From positions 1,287,773-1,351,772 of the forward strand of contig NZ_LMHJ01000001.1 of NCBI RefSeq assembly GCF_001427795.1: 64,000 nucleotides of DNA, given 5' to 3'. Positions within the stretch are counted from its first letter, which is position 1. Every line of letters starts with the position of its first letter. Positions 26,456-34,957 of this stretch are shown here, piece by piece. This DNA is from Nocardioides sp. Root682 (lineage in GTDB: Bacteria > Actinomycetota > Actinomycetes > Propionibacteriales > Nocardioidaceae). Under the pieces are notes generated by a model, which did not search any database, was not told the DNA's origin, and was given only the letters and a program-made list of their open reading frames with translations. Made by a program: the position numbers and the translations under genes.

Positions 26456-27223
26456 ATGGCCCTCTTCGAGGTCTCGGCCACCGCCTACGCCCGCTTCATG
26501 GGCCGGTTCTCCAGCCCCCTGGCGCCGACGTTCGCGGACTTCGCGCTGCCCGGCATCGCGCCGACGGGAACGGTGCTCGACGTGGGCTCCGGTCCCGGGA
26601 TGCTGACCACGGTGCTGGCGGACCGGCAGGGAGCGACCAGGGTCGCAGCCGTCGATCCGGTCGCGACGTTCGTCCGGGCGACAGCCCAGGCCGTCCCCGG
26701 CGCCGACGTGCGGATCGCGCAGGCAGAGGAGCTGCCCTTCGCCGACGCCAGCTTCGACGCCGCGCTCGCCCAGCTGGTCGTCCACTTCATGCGCGATCCT
26801 GCCGCCGGCATCACGGAGATGGCACGGGTCACCCGCCCCGGCGGGCGGGTCAGCGCGTGCGTCTGGGACCACGCCGGGGGCACCGGTCCCCTGGCCTCGT
26901 TCTGGGAGGTCGCGAAACGCGCGGACCCGACGACGGCCGACGAGGGCGACCTCCCCGGCACCGCCGCCGGGCAGCTCGCCGCGCTGCTCGAGGAAGCGTC
27001 GCTGCGCGAGGTCGTCGAGACGTCCCTGGACGTGGAGGTCCCGTTCGCGACGTTCGAGGAGTGGTGGGAGCCGTTCACCCTCGGGGTCGGACCGGCGGGC
27101 CAGCACGTCGCGAACCTCGACGAGGACGGTCGCGCACTGTTGGTGGAGCTGCTCCGTGCAGAGCTCGGGGACGGCCCGTTCACCATCCGGGCCAGCGCGT
27201 GGGCCGCGACCGGACTCCGCTGA
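26456..27223 (+). CDS. Class I SAM-dependent methyltransferase
   Basis: The 255-residue protein has motif I (VLDVGSGPGML), an acidic motif II (AAVDPVATF), LPFADASFDAALAQLVVHFM and a post-motif RVTRPGGRVSACVWD, the UbiE/Methyltransf_11 pattern for small-molecule methylation. The ATG at 26456 gives MALFEVSATAYARFMGRFS, a common start for this subgroup. CATGAT six bases before may drive a leaderless mRNA. An in-frame GTG lies 24 bases upstream. Substrate unknown. It ends 4 bases from convergent mazG. Confidence 0.88.
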   Translation: MALFEVSATAYARFMGRFSSPLAPTFADFALPGIAPTGTVLDVGSGPGMLTTVLADRQGATRVAAVDPVATFVRATAQAVPGADVRIAQAEELPFADASFDAALAQLVVHFMRDPAAGITEMARVTRPGGRVSACVWDHAGGTGPLASFWEVAKRADPTTADEGDLPGTAAGQLAALLEEASLREVVETSLDVEVPFATFEEWWEPFTLGVGPAGQHVANLDEDGRALLVELLRAELGDGPFTIRASAWAATGLR

Positions 27224-27227
27224 GCGC

Positions 27228-27875
27228 CTACAGCCGCTTGCGTACGACGTCGCGCAGTGCCTGCTCGGGATCGACACCTGCCGCGCGGGACTCGGCCACC
27301 AGGGCCAGCAGGCGTTCCCCGATGTCCTCGGCGGCGGGATCGACGTCGGCCGGCTCACCGGCGCGGGCCAGCCGCTCGAGAACCTTGTCGGCGTACAGCA
27401 ACGCGGGGAGGGCGGACGGGAGCCCGTCGTCAACCCTCGAGGGGCCGTCGAGCCTGTCGAGACGCTCCGTCGCCTTGACCTGCTGCCAGATCTCGTTGAC
27501 CGCGTCGGCGTCCAGCGCCGCTTCTTCGTCGGTCGAGCCCGTCGAGACCGCGAAGACGTGCGGATTGCGCCGCCGCATCTTGGCGGTGATGCCCTCGGCG
27601 ACGTCGGCCAGGTCGAAGTCGCCGCGTTCCTCGGCGATCACGGCGTGGAAGACCACCTGGAGCAGTACGTCGCCGAGCTCCTCGGCCAGGTGCGACCAGT
27701 CCCCCGACACCTCACCCGCATCGATGGCGTCGACGGTCTCGTAGGTCTCCTCGAGGAGGTAGCGCACGAGCGAGCGGTGGGTCTGCTCCTGCTTCCACGG
27801 GCACTCGGCGCGCAGCCGGCGCATCACGGCCACGAACTCGGCGACTGCCGAGTCGTCGTCCGCGCCGGACGTCAT
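27228..27875 (-). CDS. mazG: MazG nucleoside triphosphate pyrophosphohydrolase
   Basis: The 215-residue protein has the MazG all-alpha NTP-PPase domain: CPWKQEQTHRSLVRYLLEET, metal ligands in EETYE (42-46) and EELGD (65-69). It hydrolyses NTPs/dNTPs to monophosphates, limiting ppGpp or damaged nucleotides. Unusually, two segments (about 110-118, VSTGSTDEE, and 137-150) are encoded by copies of a dispersed 17-base repeat also found in mfd. They fall in the less conserved C-terminal half. It has GGAG before its ATG. Confidence 0.93.
   Translation of the reverse strand: MTSGADDDSAVAEFVAVMRRLRAECPWKQEQTHRSLVRYLLEETYETVDAIDAGEVSGDWSHLAEELGDVLLQVVFHAVIAEERGDFDLADVAEGITAKMRRRNPHVFAVSTGSTDEEAALDADAVNEIWQQVKATERLDRLDGPSRVDDGLPSALPALLYADKVLERLARAGEPADVDPAAEDIGERLLALVAESRAAGVDPEQALRDVVRKRL
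27447..27463. repeat. Dispersed intragenic repeat, copy 1 (in mazG)
   Basis: GTCGAGCCTGTCGAGAC, identical to the copy at 31808. It is flanked by the palindrome CCCTCGAGGG (27434-27443). Read in frame on the minus strand it encodes part of ERLDRLDG of MazG. Confidence 0.8.
27532..27548. repeat. Dispersed intragenic repeat, copy 2 (in mazG)
   Basis: GTCGAGCCCGTCGAGAC, one base different from copies 1 and 3, 68 bases from copy 1 and in a different reading frame. It encodes VSTGST of MazG, the same peptide as in Mfd. Confidence 0.8.
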
Positions 27876-27877
27876 GG

Positions 27878-28609
27878 TCAGGCTCCCGGCGCCTGGGGTG
27901 CCTGCACCGGTCCGCAGCGCTGGTCTTCGGGAAGTGCGTTGACCTGCTCGGCCGTCAACGCGCTGGTGTCGACCACCGAGCCTGCCTCGCGGCTCACGGG
28001 CACCGACAGCGAGTCGCCGTCGAAGTAGCCGGTCTCGGGGTTGTACTCACCGAACACCGGGTTGAGCTCGGGCTCGTGGTCCGCCAGCCACTCGTCAGCG
28101 AGACCGACACCGACATTGATCGCCTGCTCGCCGGAAACGGTCTGTCCGGTCTCCTGCAGCACCGTCCGGGCACCGAGCTGTTCGGCCGTCGACGCCAGTC
28201 GCAGCTGCACCCAGGTCAGCCACTCGAACGAGTCGTAGTTGTCGTCATCGACCTCGCCCAGCTCCATCCACAGGTTCTCGACCGTGGCGCGGTCGATCGA
28301 CTCCGGCGGGAGCGGTACGTCCAGCTCAGCGGCAAGGTGGTCGATCGCGATCGCACGCGTCCAGCCCTGGGCGAACTGTCCGCGCACCAGCGCCGTCGGA
28401 ACGGGGGCGAACTGCTCGTTGGCCGTGAGCAGGTCGCAGTAGTCCTGGACGGCCTGGTCGACCTGGCTCAGCTCGAGCGTCTCGCCGTCGACCGCGGCAG
28501 CCACGCCCGGCTGAGCGCCGCCGTCGGTCAGGCCGCAACCGGCCGCCACCAGGGCCACGGCCGCGAGGGCCACAGCGGTCCGGACGTTCACTCGGCGGGG
28601 ACGACGCAC
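27878..28609 (-). CDS. Lipoprotein, SurA/trigger-factor-like N-terminal region
   Basis: The 243-residue protein starts at GTG 28607-28609, preceded by AAGGAG. It has a lipoprotein signal (TAVALAAVALVAAGCG, lipobox AAGC), so it is anchored on the outer face of the membrane. The region after the lipobox (AAVDGETLELSQVDQAVQDYC) looks like the start of SurA/PrsA-type chaperones, but no PPIase domain is visible. It lies between mfd and mazG in one run of minus-strand genes, 14 and 2 bases from its neighbours. It may assist folding of exported proteins; this is inference. Confidence 0.78.
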   Translation of the reverse strand: MRRPRRVNVRTAVALAAVALVAAGCGLTDGGAQPGVAAAVDGETLELSQVDQAVQDYCDLLTANEQFAPVPTALVRGQFAQGWTRAIAIDHLAAELDVPLPPESIDRATVENLWMELGEVDDDNYDSFEWLTWVQLRLASTAEQLGARTVLQETGQTVSGEQAINVGVGLADEWLADHEPELNPVFGEYNPETGYFDGDSLSVPVSREAGSVVDTSALTAEQVNALPEDQRCGPVQAPQAPGA

Positions 28610-28623
28610 GCTCTGCTCCTTGT

Positions 28624-31600
28624 TCAAACGGCTGGATCTATGACCGAGTCGATGACCAGTCGAGCCCATTCAAGCAGGGCGATCCCCTCGAGCGGGCGCC
28701 CCGTCTGCCCGGGAGTGCCGGGCCGCGGCACGAGGATGGTCTCCAGCTGGCTCTTGACGATCGACTTCGGGAACATCCGGTTCAGCCGGATGGTCCGTGA
28801 CTCCGGGAGTACGACGGGCGCGAACCGCACGTTCTTGCCGACCGTCGAGATCTCGCGGATGCCCGCGGCACGCACCCGCGCCCGGAACCGCGCCACCAAC
28901 AACAGCGCCGTGACCTGCGCCGGCGGCTCGCCGTAGCGGTCGTCGAGCTCGGCGATGATCTCGTCGACGTCGGCGTCGGTACGGACCTCGGCCAAGCGCT
29001 TGTACATCTCCAGCCGCAACCGCTCGCTGGGGATGTAGTCGTGCGGCAGGTGTGCCTCGACCGGCAGCTCGATCCGGACCTCCTCGAGCACCTCCGGAGC
29101 ACCACCGTCGTCGCGGAAGTCGCGGACCGCCTCGCCGACGAGCCGCACGTAGAGGTCGAAGCCCACGTCGGCGATGTGACCGGACTGCTCGCCGCCGAGC
29201 AGGTTGCCCGCACCCCGGATCTCGAGGTCCTTCATCGCGATCGCCATGCCGCCGCCGAGGTCGGAGTGCTGCGCCAGGGTGGCCAGCCGCTCGTGGGCCG
29301 TCTCGGTGAGCGGCTTCTCGGTCGGGTAGAGGAAGTAGGCGTAGGCGCGCTCGCGGGAGCGACCGACGCGACCCCGGAGCTGGTGGAGCTGGCTGAGGCC
29401 GAGGGTGTCAGCACGCTCGATGATCATCGTGTTGGCGTTGGACACGTCGAGACCCGACTCGACGATCGTCGTACAGACCAGGACGTCGAAGCGTTTCTCC
29501 CAGAAGTCGAGCATCACCTGCTCGAGCTGGTGCTCCCCCATCTGCCCGTGGGCCGTCGCCACCCGCGCATCGGGGATCAGCTCGCGCAGCTTGGCGGCGG
29601 CCTTCTCGATGGAGTTCACCCGGTTGTGGATGTAGAAGACCTGGCCGTCGCGCAGCAGCTCGCGGCGGACAGCGGCCACGACCTGGCGGTCCTCGTAACC
29701 ACCGACGTAGGTCAGCACGGGGTGCCGTTCCTCGGGAGGGGTGGTGATCGTGGACATCTCGCGGATGCCGGTGATCGCCATCTCGAGCGTGCGCGGGATC
29801 GGCGTCGCACTCATCGACAGCACGTCGACCGAGGTGCGCAGCCGCTTCATCGCCTCCTTGTGCTCGACGCCGAAGCGCTGCTCCTCGTCGACGATGATCA
29901 GGCCGAGGTCCTTGAACCGGATGTCGGCGTTGAACAGGCGGTGCGTGCCGACGACGACGTCGACCGTGCCGTCCGTCAGGCCGGCCATGACCGCGGCCGC
30001 TTCCTTGTCGGTCTGGAACCGGCTCAGCGGCTTGAGGTTGATCGGGAAGCCGCTCATCCGCTCGCTGAACGTCGCGAGGTGCTGGCTGACCAGCAGCGTG
30101 GTCGGCACCAGGACGGCGACCTGCTTGCCGTCCTGGACCGCCTTGAACGCAGCCCGTACGGCGATCTCGGTCTTGCCGTAGCCGACGTCACCACAGACCA
30201 GCCGGTCCATCGGCACGGTGCGCTGCATGTCGGCCTTGACCTCGTCGACGGTGGTCAGCTGGTCCGGCGTCTCGTGGAACGGGAAGGCGTCCTCGAGCTC
30301 GCGCTGCCACGGGGTGTCGGGCCCGAACGCGTGGCCCTTGGTGGCCTGCCGGGCGGCGTACAGCTTGATCAGCTCCGCGGCGATCTCGCGGACCGCCTTG
30401 CGGGCCTTGTTCTTGCGCTTGGTCCAGTCGCCACCACCGAGGCGGTCGAGGCTGGGCTGCTCGCCACCGACGTAGCGGGTGATCTGGTCGAGGGTGTCGG
30501 CCGGGACGTAGAGCCGGTCCGGCGGGCCGCCACGCTTCGACGGGCCGTACTCGAGCAGCAGGTACTCCCGGACCGCGCCGTGCACCTCCCGCTGCTTCAT
30601 CTCGACGAAGCGACCGACGCCGTGCTGCTCGTGGACGACGTAGTCGCCGGCCTTGAGCTCCAGCGGGTCGATCTGCTTCTTGCGACGCACCGGCATCGCG
30701 CCCTTGTCGCGCATGGACGCCTTGGTGCCGACGATGTCCTCGCCGGTCAGCACGACCAGACGACGACCGTCATCGACCAGGCCGTGGCCCAGCGCGCCAC
30801 ACGTGACCGTCACGACCGCACTGTCGAGCGCGTCCCCGGCGCCGATGTCCTCGACGAAACGGGCCGGGACGTCGCGCTCCCCGAGGGCCTCGACCATCCG
30901 GTGCGCGGGGCCGTGGCCGGCGTGCACGACGACGACGGCCTGGCCCTCGCCGTGCCAGCGGGCGATGTCGACGAACGCCTTCTCGACGTCGCCGCGGTAC
31001 GCCGGCGCGGACTGCGCGCCGAGAGGTGCCTGCTCCGCCTCCGCATCGCCGTCGAGCCCGAACGGACTGAACGTCCACCAGCTCTGACCGAGTCCGCGGG
31101 CGTGGCTGCGCACGTCGCCGAGCGACTGGTACGACGCCGCCTGGAGGTCGATCGGTGCCTGACCGCCGACCGCGGCGGTCGCCCACGACGCCGCGAGGAA
31201 CTCCTCGCTGGTGGCCACGAGGTCGTGCGCACGAGCGCGAGCACGCTCCGGGTCGAGCACGAGGACCTGGGTGTTGGCCGGCAGCAGGTCGACGAGCAGC
31301 TCGAGCTCGTCGACGAGCACCGGGATCAGCGCCTCCATGCCCTCGACCGCCATGCCCTGCGCGATCTTGTCGGTGATCTCGAGGAGCTGCGGGTGCTTGC
31401 GCCCGAGCTCCGCGGCGCGGGCGCGGACGTCGTCGGTGAGCAGCAGCTCGCGGCACGGCGGCGCCCAGAGTCGCTCGACCGCGGCGATGGTGCGCTGGTC
31501 AGCGACGGCGAAGGAACGGATCTCCTCCACCTCGTCGCCGAAGAACTCCACCCGCAGCGGGTGCTCCTCGGTGGGCGGGAAGACGTCGACGATGCCGCCG

Positions 31601-32166
31601 CGCACCGCGAACTCGCCACGCTTCTCGACCAGGTCGACCCGCGAGTAGGCAGCGCCGATCAGGCCGGCGACGACCTCGTCGAGGTCGGCGGTGCCACCGA
31701 CCTCGAGCTCGACCGGCGTCAGATCGCCCAGGCCCTTGACCTGCGGTTGGAGCATGGACCGGACCGGCGCGACGATCACGTTGACCGGACCGCGCTGCGT
31801 CCCGTTGGTCGAGCCTGTCGAGACCGGGTGGCAGAGCCGTCGCAGGACGGCGAGGCGGCGACCGACGGTGTCGCTGCGCGGACTCAGCCGCTCGTGCGGG
31901 AGCGTCTCCCAGCTCGGGTAGTAGGCCACGCCGGTCGGGTCGACGAGGTCGCCCAGCTCGGCGACCAGCTGCTCGGCCTCACGGGTGGTCGCCGTGACCA
32001 CGAGGAGCGGGCGACCCGCGCGGGCCAACCCGGCGGCCAGGAACGGACGCAGGGCCTCCGGCCCGGTCAGCTCACCCGTGGGCTGGCTCGCGCCAGCGGC
32101 CTCGGAGAGAGCCTGAGCCAGGGGCGGGTCGGCAAGGACGGCGTCGGCGAGGCCGGCGAGACGCAT
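28624..32166 (-). CDS. mfd: Transcription-repair coupling factor Mfd
   Basis: The 1180-residue protein has the full Mfd layout: UvrB-like N-terminal module, an RNA polymerase-interacting domain (GDYVVHEQHGVGRF), then helicase motors (CGDVGYGKTEIAVRAAF, Walker B IIVDEEQRFGVEHKE, motif VI QLRGRVGRS) and the TRCF C-terminal domain. It removes stalled RNA polymerase and recruits UvrA. Residues about 114-127 (PVSTGSTNGTQRGP) are an in-frame insertion from the dispersed repeat, in a loop between N-terminal strands. Length is normal for the family. Confidence 0.97.
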   Translation of the reverse strand: MRLAGLADAVLADPPLAQALSEAAGASQPTGELTGPEALRPFLAAGLARAGRPLLVVTATTREAEQLVAELGDLVDPTGVAYYPSWETLPHERLSPRSDTVGRRLAVLRRLCHPVSTGSTNGTQRGPVNVIVAPVRSMLQPQVKGLGDLTPVELEVGGTADLDEVVAGLIGAAYSRVDLVEKRGEFAVRGGIVDVFPPTEEHPLRVEFFGDEVEEIRSFAVADQRTIAAVERLWAPPCRELLLTDDVRARAAELGRKHPQLLEITDKIAQGMAVEGMEALIPVLVDELELLVDLLPANTQVLVLDPERARARAHDLVATSEEFLAASWATAAVGGQAPIDLQAASYQSLGDVRSHARGLGQSWWTFSPFGLDGDAEAEQAPLGAQSAPAYRGDVEKAFVDIARWHGEGQAVVVVHAGHGPAHRMVEALGERDVPARFVEDIGAGDALDSAVVTVTCGALGHGLVDDGRRLVVLTGEDIVGTKASMRDKGAMPVRRKKQIDPLELKAGDYVVHEQHGVGRFVEMKQREVHGAVREYLLLEYGPSKRGGPPDRLYVPADTLDQITRYVGGEQPSLDRLGGGDWTKRKNKARKAVREIAAELIKLYAARQATKGHAFGPDTPWQRELEDAFPFHETPDQLTTVDEVKADMQRTVPMDRLVCGDVGYGKTEIAVRAAFKAVQDGKQVAVLVPTTLLVSQHLATFSERMSGFPINLKPLSRFQTDKEAAAVMAGLTDGTVDVVVGTHRLFNADIRFKDLGLIIVDEEQRFGVEHKEAMKRLRTSVDVLSMSATPIPRTLEMAITGIREMSTITTPPEERHPVLTYVGGYEDRQVVAAVRRELLRDGQVFYIHNRVNSIEKAAAKLRELIPDARVATAHGQMGEHQLEQVMLDFWEKRFDVLVCTTIVESGLDVSNANTMIIERADTLGLSQLHQLRGRVGRSRERAYAYFLYPTEKPLTETAHERLATLAQHSDLGGGMAIAMKDLEIRGAGNLLGGEQSGHIADVGFDLYVRLVGEAVRDFRDDGGAPEVLEEVRIELPVEAHLPHDYIPSERLRLEMYKRLAEVRTDADVDEIIAELDDRYGEPPAQVTALLLVARFRARVRAAGIREISTVGKNVRFAPVVLPESRTIRLNRMFPKSIVKSQLETILVPRPGTPGQTGRPLEGIALLEWARLVIDSVIDPAV
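31808..31824. repeat. Dispersed intragenic repeat, copy 3 (in mfd)
   Basis: GTCGAGCCTGTCGAGAC, extended as GGTCGAG...GAGACC with short inverted ends. In frame it encodes VSTGST in the N-terminal part of Mfd. Confidence 0.82.
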
Positions 32167-32258
32167 GGGGGCACGCTTTCATGGAAGGCAACACAAGCGC
32201 CCCCGGCCAGGATCGACAGGGGGTGAGGGTGTCAGCCTACGGCGTCCCGCCGACAGTC

Positions 32259-33602
32259 CTATGCCGACGGATCGACGACCCTGCCCACGAACAACGGCGT
32301 GTTGTGCTCGAGGTCGTGGATGACGAAGAGGAATGGCCGGTCCACCGTGAAGGCCTCGGTGACCACGGCCGACTCGGTGCTCACCACGACCGCCGTGGCA
32401 GCCGCCGCTTCGGTGCCTTCCTCGTCAACCGCGATGAAGCCCTGGTGCAGCACGGCCGCGATGTGCAGCGGCAGGTCCTCGTCGGTCATCGGGGTGAAGT
32501 CGGCCTGGCCATCGACGAACGCCGTCGGCATCCCGAGCTCCTTGAGCAGGTCACCCAGCGGAGCGTTGGTGCGGAACTTCCACTTCGGAAGGGTCAGGTT
32601 GATCGCGGCCGGAGCCCCGCCCGGCGTCAGCACGCCGAGGCCGTCCTTGACGATGCTCGCCTCGACCGCGGTCAGCTCACCCGCGTCGGGGAGGACGACG
32701 GTCATCGCCAGTCGCGACCCGGCGTACGGCAGGATCGCGCCGCGCCAACCGGTGCCGGAGACCAGTCCGCCGGACAGGTCCGGCTTGTTCATCATGTCGA
32801 CGTCGACGCTGGAGCCGTCGTCCTTCGTGAACTTCCCCGGCTTGGTGAACGACTTCTCGAACGGCTGCTCCCAGGGCGCCTTGAGGTAGATCGCGTTGAC
32901 CAGGACGAGTCGGGTCAGGTCGTCGAGCACGCCTTCGGGGATCAGGTCGACGATGCGGTCGCGGGTCTGGTCCTCGACCCAGTTGTTGATCAGGACCCGG
33001 GCTTCCTCGGTGGCGCTCTCGAAGTCAACGGCCCGCATCCCGGCGCCGTACTCCTTCGCGAGGAGGTCGAGGAACTCGTCCTCCCAGCCGACGCCCTGCT
33101 GCCCGAACAGCTGGTTGGCCGTGGCGAGCGCGAGCTCCGCGGCCGAGCCGTCGAGCCGCTTCTGCTTCCCGGCCAGCCCGTCGACGTACGACGTCAGGGC
33201 GTTGACGCCCTTGTGCCAGCGGTCGCCGAGGTCGCTGGCGCCGAGGACGTCGCCCATCTCCTCAGCGGTCGTGCCGGCGGCACCCACGAGGGTCATGCCG
33301 AGGGCGACCAGGACGGAGTACGGCGAGAAGACCAGGTTGCCGGGCGTAGAGGCGATGCCGCCGTACAGGTCACCGGCGAGGGCCTGGAGTCCGGCGACCA
33401 CGTCGGGCAGGACCGTGGCGTCGCCGGACGCGCGCTTCACGTCGGAGGAGAGGAGCTCGAGGTCCCCCGTCGGGCCGCCGGCCTTCTGGCCCGGTGTCTG
33501 ATCGGCCGCGCAGGCCGTCAGGGCGGCCGCGCCGCTGAGGGCAGCGAGTCCGAGCAGGCCGAAGCGGAAGGTGTCGCGGCGCGCAAGGCTGAACGGGATC
33601 AT
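32259..33602 (-). CDS. Lipoprotein serpin (serine protease inhibitor)
   Basis: The 447-residue protein has a lipoprotein signal with lipobox LTAC (Cys31) and a full serpin fold: NLVFSPYSVLVALGMTLVGA, LVNAIYLKAPWEQPF, and the shutter DRPFLFVIHD. The hinge before the reactive loop is EEGTEAAAAT (394-403), the pattern of inhibitory serpins. Counting from P15 Gly396, P1 is Glu410 and P1' Ser411, suggesting a target that cuts after Glu. It would sit on the outer membrane face and trap proteases, either invading ones or the cell's own. TAGCGT nine bases before the ATG may be its -10. Confidence 0.92.
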   Translation of the reverse strand: MIPFSLARRDTFRFGLLGLAALSGAAALTACAADQTPGQKAGGPTGDLELLSSDVKRASGDATVLPDVVAGLQALAGDLYGGIASTPGNLVFSPYSVLVALGMTLVGAAGTTAEEMGDVLGASDLGDRWHKGVNALTSYVDGLAGKQKRLDGSAAELALATANQLFGQQGVGWEDEFLDLLAKEYGAGMRAVDFESATEEARVLINNWVEDQTRDRIVDLIPEGVLDDLTRLVLVNAIYLKAPWEQPFEKSFTKPGKFTKDDGSSVDVDMMNKPDLSGGLVSGTGWRGAILPYAGSRLAMTVVLPDAGELTAVEASIVKDGLGVLTPGGAPAAINLTLPKWKFRTNAPLGDLLKELGMPTAFVDGQADFTPMTDEDLPLHIAAVLHQGFIAVDEEGTEAAAATAVVVSTESAVVTEAFTVDRPFLFVIHDLEHNTPLFVGRVVDPSA

Positions 33603-33637
33603 GGTCGTACGACGCTAGCGCGCCCCGTGCGGTTCCG

Positions 33638-34084
33638 TCAGGAGCCAGGAGGACCCACGACCAGCGCGACGCCGGTCAGTGCGGCGACCGCGATCAGGCC
33701 GACGGCGGCACCACGCAGCGGGTTGCGCAGCAGCCAGGCCACGAGCCGGTCGGGCAACGAGGAGCCGGCACCGGCAGGCAGCCGCCACGCGTCACCGAGC
33801 CAGCCCTTGCGGATGGCCCACCACTCCAGCGGCAGCGTCGCCAGCGGCGGAAGGGCAGCCAGCAGGGCCAGCAGTCCACGCCCGGCCGACCAGCGGCGGT
33901 CGACCCACACGACGAGCGTCACGACGACGTACGCGATGAACACGACACCGTGGGCCATGCCGAAGATCCGGACGCCGGTCTCGTTGTCGGCGGGGCCGTA
34001 CTTGAGGAACATGCCGAACAGCAGGCCGGTCCAGGTGATCGCCTCGGCGATCGCGACGGTGCGGAACAAGCGGGTGGGACTCAT
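33638..34084 (-). CDS. DUF3817 family membrane protein
   Basis: The 148-residue protein has three to four spans and the DUF3817 pattern: RTVAIAEAITWTGLLFGM, KYGPADNETGVRIFGMAHGV, and a final LPLEWWAIR segment. Function unknown; the family often sits near transport genes. Its ATG overlaps the stop of the siderophore-interacting gene (ATGA), so the two are coupled. Confidence 0.85.
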   Translation of the reverse strand: MSPTRLFRTVAIAEAITWTGLLFGMFLKYGPADNETGVRIFGMAHGVVFIAYVVVTLVVWVDRRWSAGRGLLALLAALPPLATLPLEWWAIRKGWLGDAWRLPAGAGSSLPDRLVAWLLRNPLRGAAVGLIAVAALTGVALVVGPPGS

Positions 34085-34902
34085 GCCTGACTCTCTTCAG
34101 CGCGCGCGAGCGCGGCCTTCCACTCACGGAAGGACTCCTCGGTGCGGCCCTGTCGCCAGTAGCCGGAGATGGAGACGTCGGCGCGCGGTACGGCGCGCTC
34201 CTTGAACAGGTAGGGCCGGATCTCGTGCATCACGGCCTGGGCCTCGCCGTGCACGAACGCGTGCACCCGGCCCTCGCGCCACGGCAGCGCGCGGACGGCG
34301 TCGGCCAGGCCGGGGTGGTCGGCGTCGGTGCGGTGCAGCCAGGTCAGCTCGATGCCCTCGGGCGTCGCCACCTCCTGCTCGTACGACGGCCCGTCGACCT
34401 GCAGCACGACGTACCCCTGCGCGTCGGCTGGCAGGGCGGCCAGGGACTGCCGGATCGCGGGAATCGCCGCCTCGTCGCCGGCGAAGAGGTGCCAGTCGGC
34501 GGTGGGATCGGGGCTGTACGCGCCGTTGGGTCCGCGCACGTTGATGGTGTCGCCCGGTTGGGCAGCCGCGGCCCAGGGACCGGCGACACCCTCGTCGCCA
34601 TGCACCACGAAGTCGACGGACAGCGTGCCGGCAGCCACGTCGGGCGCAATCACGCTGTAGGTCCGCATCGTGGGTCGCTGCCCCTGCGCGAGCAGTGCCG
34701 GACCATCCTGACCAGGAGGGGCGAAGATGAACTTCATGTAGCGGTCGGTCCAGTCGCTGCCGGCGAACGCGGCAAGATCGCCGCGGAACCGGATCCGGAC
34801 CATTGCGGGGCTGAGCTGCTCCTTGCCCTCGACGGTCAGCAGCGTGACCGGCTGCGGTGCCTTGGCCGGCTTCACTGGTGGTGCGGGGGGCGTGGTGCTC
34901 AC
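34081..34902 (-). CDS. Siderophore-interacting flavoprotein (SIP/ViuB family)
   Basis: The 273-residue protein has the SIP architecture: an FAD-binding barrel (RYMKFIFAPP, then MRTYSVIAPD, the RxYS/T flavin motif) and a C-terminal NAD(P)H-binding half (WHLFAGDEAAIPAIRQSLA). Such enzymes reduce Fe(III)-siderophores to release iron in the cytosol. GTG 34900-34902 is preceded by TAGGCT at leaderless spacing, ruling out the long upstream frame that runs into uppS. No Fur/DtxR-like box was identified. Confidence 0.9.
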   Translation of the reverse strand: MSTTPPAPPVKPAKAPQPVTLLTVEGKEQLSPAMVRIRFRGDLAAFAGSDWTDRYMKFIFAPPGQDGPALLAQGQRPTMRTYSVIAPDVAAGTLSVDFVVHGDEGVAGPWAAAAQPGDTINVRGPNGAYSPDPTADWHLFAGDEAAIPAIRQSLAALPADAQGYVVLQVDGPSYEQEVATPEGIELTWLHRTDADHPGLADAVRALPWREGRVHAFVHGEAQAVMHEIRPYLFKERAVPRADVSISGYWRQGRTEESFREWKAALARAEESQA

Positions 34903-34909
34903 GTCGGCG

Positions 34910-34915
34910 AGCCTA
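34910..34915 (-). promoter_or_regulatory. -10 element TAGGCT for the SIP gene
   Basis: On the minus strand TAGGCT lies seven bases before the GTG at 34902, with no ribosome binding site. It fixes the start. Confidence 0.5.
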
Positions 34916-34957
34916 ACGAGCCGCTGGTCGCGCGTCGGGACAGGGCGTGGCAGTGCG

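Noticed and set aside
29041..32226. A 1061-codon plus-strand frame antisense to mfd
   Set aside because: Arg/Val/Asp-rich shadow of Mfd codons with no recognisable domain.
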